DNA from: Alectoria sarmentosa
Lineage: Eukaryota > Ascomycota > Lecanoromycetes > Lecanorales > Parmeliaceae
Assembly: GCA_009733775.1 (NCBI GenBank)
Contig: WOGZ01000305.1
Span: 1-39,495 of the forward strand
DNA: 39,495 nt
Direction: 5' to 3'
Under the pieces are notes generated by a model. It worked only from the letters and a program-made list of their open reading frames with translations, made no database searches and was not told where the DNA came from. Positions 33,704-39,495 of the stretch are shown here, piece after piece (position 1 is the stretch's first letter; the number at the start of each line of letters is the position of its first letter). The position numbers were made by a program, and so were the translations under genes.

Positions 33704-34633
33704 CTTGCCGGATGTTGCAAGGGTGTTCTGTTCAGAGCTGACGATAGAAGTAGGTCTCTTGCACGGCAGAGGTCTCAAGTGGGAGTAAAGGAAGGATTCA
33801 TTGCGATATTATCTACTATGTACAACTTCCTCTCCAACCAAAAGCCATTTCAGCACCGGGACTCCTTCTATTTTGGAGTGGCATCGCGATCCCGCATGTG
33901 CCCAACCTAAGCCTACAAGCGGGGTATGCTAATTCACCGGATTCAGTGCGGAACACGTTGCCCACCACTGCATTTGCTGAGCAGGTAGAAGGGAATTGAG
34001 ATGATCGAAAGACGCAAGAACAACAAAGGTAGCAGAGCCGATGATCACCGTTGGTGTTTTCATCTGACGGCAGCTTCTCAATGGCGCGCCAGTGGCTTGG
34101 AGCAAACAGGTGGAACGCCGACAGCTGACAGCTGCAAGGTGCACGAGCCTGAATGCAAGCTTCTTCCAGAGGTTCAAGGTTCATGGTTCATGGCTCATGG
34201 TTTCCCCACATTCGACTTTTAAGGTACTCTACTCTGCCTTACCTCTAAATCCTTTGACTGCGCTTCACTCTTCTTAGCCGTGCAACCGTGCAGCCGGTGC
34301 AGCAATCAAAATGCGAAATTGAGAAAGCCATCCGCCATATCCGACAATCCAACTCTTTTCCGACCCTGCTCTCCGAGTCTAGGCCACGGAACATATATGG
34401 CCCGCCGTAGGAACCAAGTGGGCTGTACTCGTTAGTGGGGCCAAGGGGATGACTTCATTGCGACGAGTTTTTCTTCTTTATTTCCGTCGGCCGTCAATCC
34501 GTCAGCACTCAAAATTTCCCCCATTTCTCACCTTCTTCTATTCATACTCGTCATCAACTCTCCAACGCCAATTCACCTCCTGCACAATACTTCCACGATA
34601 CCAAGTTAATCCCAATATCAATCCTCCTTCAAG
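33704..34633. promoter_or_regulatory. Shared divergent upstream region of two alcohol dehydrogenases
   Basis: 930 nt between divergent start codons. No supported gene; a 122-codon - strand frame (33816-34184) resembles nothing known. Before the + gene there is a CT-rich leader (TTCTTTATTTCCGTCGG and similar) ending in TCAAGATGCC. A direct repeat of TTCATGGTTCATGGCTCATGG type lies near 34178-34200. Confidence 0.4.
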
Positions 34634-36022
34634 ATGCCTTACCCAGAGATGTTCGAGGGCTACATGATCAAGGATCAAAGCAAATGGAGTGACTTTGAGA
34701 AGAAAGAAGTGAACAGTCCTTGAATCAATTGCCTTGACTCCAACACCTGGCTGATCCTATTGATAGTTCAAACCTAAGAAGTTCGAAGACCGTGACATCG
34801 ACATCAAGATTGAGTGCTGCGGAGTCTGCGGCTCCGATGTCCATACCATCACTGGCGGTTGGGGCGAATGCCCACTCCCAATCTGTGTCGGTCATGAAGT
34901 CATCGGCAAGGCTATCAAAGTCGGCAACAAGGTGACAACCGTCAAGGTTGGAGACCGTGTTGGTGTTGGTGCTCAGATCCGTGCCTGTTTAGAGTGCAAG
35001 CTTTGCAAGGCGGACAACGAGAACTACTGTCCTCACATGGTTGGTATGCAGCCCCTACAGGTGACTGAGGGGCCCATAGCCGTTTGCTAATTCGCAACCA
35101 GATACCTACGGTGCGCCTTACGAGGATGGAACAATTGCACAGGGCGGATATTCTAGTCACATCAGAGCCCACGAATACTTTACCTTCCCAATTCCTGACA
35201 ATATTGAGTCAAAGGATGCCGGACCGATGATGTGTGCCGGTTTGACCGTGTGGAGCCCTCTGGTACGCGCCAAGATCGGACCTGGAAAGAAAGTTGCAAT
35301 TCTCGGAATGTGAGTGTTCATGTCCAGTCACACCAGCCTTGCTCCGGCGACTGACAGCTCTCCTAGTGGTGGACTTGGCCATTTTGGACTACTATGGGCT
35401 TCTGCTCTCGGTGCTGAGGTCTACGCCCTCTCGCACAGCCCCAACAAGAAGAATGATGCCCTGAAGCTCGGTGCCAAGGAATTCATCTGTACAAAGGACA
35501 AGGACTGGGCCAAGCCCTGGGCCTACACCTTCGACTTCATCCTCAACTCCGCCGACATGACCAACGAATTCAACATCCGTAAATCACCTTTTCGATCCAT
35601 CGTTCCCCTTTTCATCAGTTTTTGGGCGCCGGAGACCTTTTCTGTCTCCTGAGACGTGCCTGCTGAGTTTTGAGCCATCCTTAAAAGAGAAATACTGACT
35701 CCGAGATCATTTAGAGGAGTACATGTCAACTCTCAACGTCAACGGCGAATTCCACAATGTCGGTCTACCAGACAAGCCTTTGCCCCAAATGATGGCACAG
35801 GATTTCGCACCAAATGGAGCCAAGATGGGAGGAAGCCATATCGGCAATAGGCCAGAGATGTTGGCCATGTTAAAGCTGGCCAGCGAGAAGGATATCAAAC
35901 CTATGATCGAGACGCTGGACATTAGCGAAAAGGGATGCAAGGAGGCTGTGGAGAGAGTCAAAGTTAATGACGTGCGATACCGATTCACGCTGACGGGGTA
36001 CGAGAAGGTCTTTGGGAAATGA
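34634..36022 (+). CDS. NADP-dependent ADH6/7-type (cinnamyl) alcohol dehydrogenase
   Basis: Five exons: 34634-34708, 34767-35043, 35102-35309, 35367-35578 and 35715-36022, giving 359 residues. Introns are 58, 58, 57 and 136 nt. The protein is a medium-chain zinc dehydrogenase of the cinnamyl alcohol group. Catalytic ligands are Cys46 (CCGVCGSDVHTITGGWG) and His68-Glu69 (VGHEVIG), at the same positions as in yeast Adh6. Structural zinc Cys lie in CLECKLCKADNENYC, and the Rossmann motif is ILGIGGLGHFGL. SHSPNKK after the second strand, with Ser and basic residues and no acid, fits NADP. Likely role: reduction of aliphatic and aromatic aldehydes, including fermentation inhibitors. The fourth intron is longer than the others but has normal ends (GTAAAT...TTTAG). 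No defects are seen. Confidence 0.93.
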
Positions 36023-38177
36023 AGCAATGAGTGGGGTGACTCAGCACGTGATGAGAGACAGGAACTGAATGAAATCGAGCATTATATAAATAGAACAGGT
36101 AGGACATGATATTGCATCCGCCAGGTCTTTTGCTGTGTCTTTCATGTCTTGTCAAGCCACGTCGTTACTAAAGCGGTCCTCTAATCTGGATCCATATCAA
36201 TGAACATCGAGAGAGCCCCTCAGCATGGACTAATAGAACTGCAGGATGCTTTCGCCGTTGACCAAGGAATCCAACCAGGTGAGAGAATGAGGTGGAAGTC
36301 GTGGTGTTCTTCCACGAAAACCCTTCCGGGCAAAAGGCATGGGGACTATGTCAGCTTTCCCGCCACGGAAGGACTGTGTTTTGACTTACTAGCCAATGGT
36401 TCTGTATATAGATTTTTACCAAGGTGAGAAAGCGCGATGGAGACATGGTTGTACGCGATGGAATCACAGACGGTTCCTAGAGAGTAAGGGAATGTAACAA
36501 AAGCCACGCGTGGATCGGCTTTCAATTTTGCCTGAAATTGAAGAGGGGAAAGTGTGCTCTTGCGCACATTATTATGGATGTTCTGGCGGCATATCCATTG
36601 GTATGGATTGGCCCTTTGTGATCGAGGATTAATTCATTGATAGGGTTAAAAGAGAGGTGTTTGGGAAAGTCTGAGCTCGTGGTGCATGAATCTTGCTATA
36701 CTGTTTTCTTACCGTCCGAAATATGCGTACGCTTTTCTTATGCTTTGTGCTTTTGATTGTGTATGTCGACTTTTTTCCTTTCTTCGCAACGGGCTAACTT
36801 TTGAGGATCATGATATGCGGGAAACTTTTAATCACACTGCATACATTCATTTCTATTTTTCAGAAAAATATTACATCGCCAAATCGAAAGCTTCCTCGTA
36901 GGTTGATTTGGTCGAACGATTGTCCGAACCCCCCTGGGATTTACGCCCTGCCAGGTCGATGGCATAGACTTGCTATCTTATTCATTGACCCTGTTTTCGG
37001 GCTAGGGGCGCCGGGAGGGGGATTTGGGGGGTTGGATGCTGGTTTGTTATTGGGGGTTTGGGCGACGGGGCTGGGATGCGGGTGCTCTTGTTGGTGTTTG
37101 GTTCTTGGATGGGGTGGTTTTGGCGGGATATTTTTTTTGGTCCGTGGTGGGTGTGCTGGATGGGCGATGAAGATGTTGAGTTGGTTTGGTGTGAAGGGTG
37201 TGGGAAGAGTTGAGGTGTGAGTGGGCACAGCAGGGTGAGTTGGTGCGTTATATGTAATTGGGTTATCCTTGTTTCTACGAAGAAGACCTTCTTTGGAAAG
37301 GAGTTTCTCGGTCGTTGGAAAGTCGGAAAATGGGATTAATTACACGGGCCTGCTTGACTTCGAGAGCGTCTGGTACTCTTGATGGAAGTTGCAGCATCAT
37401 GAGAAGTCCACGATATCCTGCCAAGGTGAAAAACATTCCGAATGGCCTCTTCCGGGCTGTAGGCAGCTGATCAAGGCTTCATCAAAGCGTTCCGCTTGGT
37501 AGCTAAGCCAAGTGCACTGATTGATTATGAGGATCTCGAAGTCGGACGTTCCTGGAAGTCGCAAGTCGTGGCGATCTTCCTCATGTGAGGCATCTTATTT
37601 GTGGGTGGGTGACTGACGAAGACAGTGTTGCAGCGCTAGGACTGATTCATCTCATAGCGAATTGTAAATAATCAGATTTCTGCTGGATTGATCTGTATCA
37701 TGGAGGGGGACATTCAATTGACACCAGGGACTACGGGAGAGTTCGGAACTCTCAACCAGGCAAATCCCCCACCTGATATCTCAAAACTCTTGCAGGGTTT
37801 CCAGGTGAAGGAGGAGAAGAGAAAAGGTCTCCCTCAAATACTTAGCGTCTGTCGTCCCATCTGCTTGTGGCTCGTAGAGCTCCATATCCCTCTTGACATT
37901 CCAAAGTCCAGATGCTCCTGATAGCTTCACCAGCAACCAAACCCTTTCAGAAACGACCCACCCGAACAGCCATCCATTAAGTCGAGGTGGCCTTTTTGAC
38001 GGTGATGATGCTCGAAACGTCTTTAACAACGACGGGCAGCATGATCATGGTCTATCTCCCATCAGAAATCGACAGCAACACACCAGCAATTCCCTCTTCA
38101 TCGTATCGTCTCACCTTGAGGATATGGCGGGTGGTTAAGATCCGATGAAATCATTGGTGGACTCGAGTGTGGGTGGT
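36023..38177. other. Long non-coding or unassigned region
   Basis: No supported gene. A TATATAAATA at about 36083 precedes a 75-codon frame (36200-36427) with a proper ATG but no known family. A G-rich tract at 37005-37215 makes a proline-rich - strand frame that lacks an ATG. A - strand frame at 38029-37781 looks partly protein-like and could be the far end of the broken frame at 38178-38721. Confidence 0.4.
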
Positions 38178-38721
38178 TTAGCTGTGTTCAGTGGTTTCCG
38201 AGTTACGAGCTGCTGAGGGTCCACCGGCAAAATGCACATCCCTCTCACGACGACCGTCTTTCAAGCGATGAGATTCGACAAGCACACGAAAACTTTTACT
38301 GGAATCCGCATGCTCGTTTTCGCTCTTGGCCTGAAGACACTTTACCGGCTCTTGAATATAGGGTTCCTCTCGTGCTCCCACCACAACGAGAAGAGCAACA
38401 ACATCGGCAAGGACCTCCTCCCCTTCCCGGACTGTCGTATTCGGCGGACTTATGGTTGTCCCAACTGGGTTCGAATGCCGGTTCAAAGATTGCAATCTCA
38501 AATTCCCCACTGCCCAACTGCTGAATGCACATATTGACACCGCCCACACGGACATCGCACGCCATCATCTGTCGGACAGCCTGTATCAACGCTAAGGGAG
38601 CACAAACCTCCTTCACATCGAGAAGAAGGCGCCCAAACTCGCTTGTAACTTTCTCATTGATAATTCCAACTCCCTTGGACCACCATAGACTCCATAGATA
38701 CGTGAAGTCCGAGATGGTCAA
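38178..38721 (-). pseudogene. Broken orphan reading frame
   Basis: Two - strand frames overlap. From 38721 one reads coding-like sequence such as EFGRLLLDVKEVCAPLALIQ, VGGVNMCIQQL and FEIAIFEPAFEP, then turns into a Cys/Gly-rich run of chance look. The other becomes coding-like just there (EEVLADVVALLVVVGAREEP) and runs to 38178. A frameshift between about 38430 and 38470, with no start ATG at the head, suggests a decayed gene. No usable intron was found. Family unknown. Confidence 0.35.
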
Positions 38722-38965
38722 TTGAAAAGGAAATCAGGAGAATAATCATTGGGCTAAGGGGACTAAAGACTCGGAAATGACAATGACCCTCGGATATTAG
38801 TCAGCTTCTTGGCCATTCAGCCCCTGGAAACCTTGCTAGTACTAAAGAGGCTAGCATATGGACAGCGCAGAATTCTTTGGCCGACAGTACTTGGAAACCT
38901 ACCTTAGCGGAGGGCTATGGTTTGCGACAACTGTATCTAGCTGGTATTCCAAATAATAACCGCTA

Positions 38966-39487
38966 ATAGGCGGTTTCTTGGTAATGTAACCTATTACTAC
39001 TGAATGTGTGTTAAGTTATATATTATAATCGGTTACAATTAAATAACGGTAACTGAACGGTTTTTCGCCCATCCGTCTCAATAATATATACGATTATTTA
39101 TAAGAACATATATTTAATTTTAAAGTTGTCAAACATGCCAAGTCCATGCTCGGAAGTCTCATATGTCGAGAAACATCAACGCTTTTAAGAATTTGACAGC
39201 AAAAATGAACGATTTGGATGATTTTCTCGCGGGGATGACATCCGCGATATATTGCGCTGGATAGATATGTGGATGATTGATGTGGGGGTGTGGGGTGGGT
39301 GGATGGTACAGTAGGGGTCAGGGCAGCTTCCATTCTTAAGATACTCAGGGTCACCCCCGGTTCCGACGCTATTCCGATATTAAATGAAAATTACAGCTTA
39401 TTAATCATGATTCCGTATTATTGATGGAAGGTATCGCCTATAAGAAACGATTATAAATAATAACGTTTGTTTTTTGCAACCGCCTAT
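38966..39487. mobile_element. Possible small inverted-repeat (MITE-like) element
   Basis: ATAGGCGGTT (38966-38975) is exactly inverted as AACCGCCTAT (39478-39487). The ~520 bp between them are AT-richer than the flanks and have no coding capacity. Just outside the left end, AACCGC pairs with GCGGTT as a small hairpin (about 38959-38975). Arms are short and no target-site duplication is evident, so chance or a solo repeat cannot be excluded. The right end is nearly at the window edge. Confidence 0.35.
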
Positions 39488-39495
39488 GGGCAGCT

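Noticed and set aside
33816..34184. 122-codon - strand frame between the dehydrogenases
   Set aside because: Cys- and Ser-rich chance composition, with no start context or family match.
36941..37228. Proline-rich - strand frame
   Set aside because: Arises from a G-rich tract on the + strand and starts on GTG rather than ATG.
38464..38478. GGTTCGAATGCC resembling a tRNA B box
   Set aside because: No matching A box or foldable acceptor stem at the right distance; it falls in the coding-like - strand frame.

Overview
This is nuclear DNA from a filamentous ascomycete (Pezizomycotina). The evidence is short GT-AG introns (47-160 nt) with CTGAC/CTAAC-type branch sites, fungus-only families (DUF3176, HET, fungal BTB, App1), and a very AT-rich block of the kind left by repeat-induced point mutation (RIP). 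The class within Pezizomycotina cannot be fixed from the sequence; Leotiomycetes or Dothideomycetes are guesses.

Layout. 1-7250 is an AT-rich block with no living gene. Its first 3.1 kb still reads as the Rep-helicase gene of a Helitron on the + strand, wrecked almost wholly by C-to-T/G-to-A changes. 7250-8700 is a transition zone with a large foldback repeat and a 68-bp tandem duplication. 8710-10514 (-) is a DUF3176 membrane protein. 10515-11728 holds a cluster of perfect short hairpins and a diverged ~225-bp direct repeat. 11729-13640 (+) is a dead HET-domain (heterokaryon incompatibility) gene. 15279-17303 (+) is a five-exon secreted haem peroxidase. 17.6-18.5 kb is a dense microsatellite patch. 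Two small orphan genes lie at 18975-19259 and 20831-21226 (+). A BTB/POZ gene (21367-22244, -) carries one in-frame TAG.

The right half is conserved housekeeping sequence: App1-type phosphatidate phosphatase (22785-25813, +); a 1112-residue protein with three repeated Cys modules (26507-29903, -); a Pga2-like ER protein (30714-31052, -) sharing a promoter with the histone-fold protein CENP-S/MHF1 (31372-31869, +); and a divergent pair of zinc alcohol dehydrogenases, one of butanediol/polyol type (32371-33703, -) and one ADH6/7 type (34634-36022, +). The last 3.5 kb is mostly non-coding, with a broken orphan reading frame and a possible small inverted-repeat element at the right edge.

The most notable items are the triple C-x(22-28)-CxxC-x(26-31)-C module of the 1112-residue protein, the still-readable RIP-mutated Helitron, the hairpin cluster beside the HET relic, and the single nonsense codon in an otherwise intact BTB gene. 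Exon joins were worked out by hand from reading frame, splice signals and family similarity; none was tested by alignment or RNA data.
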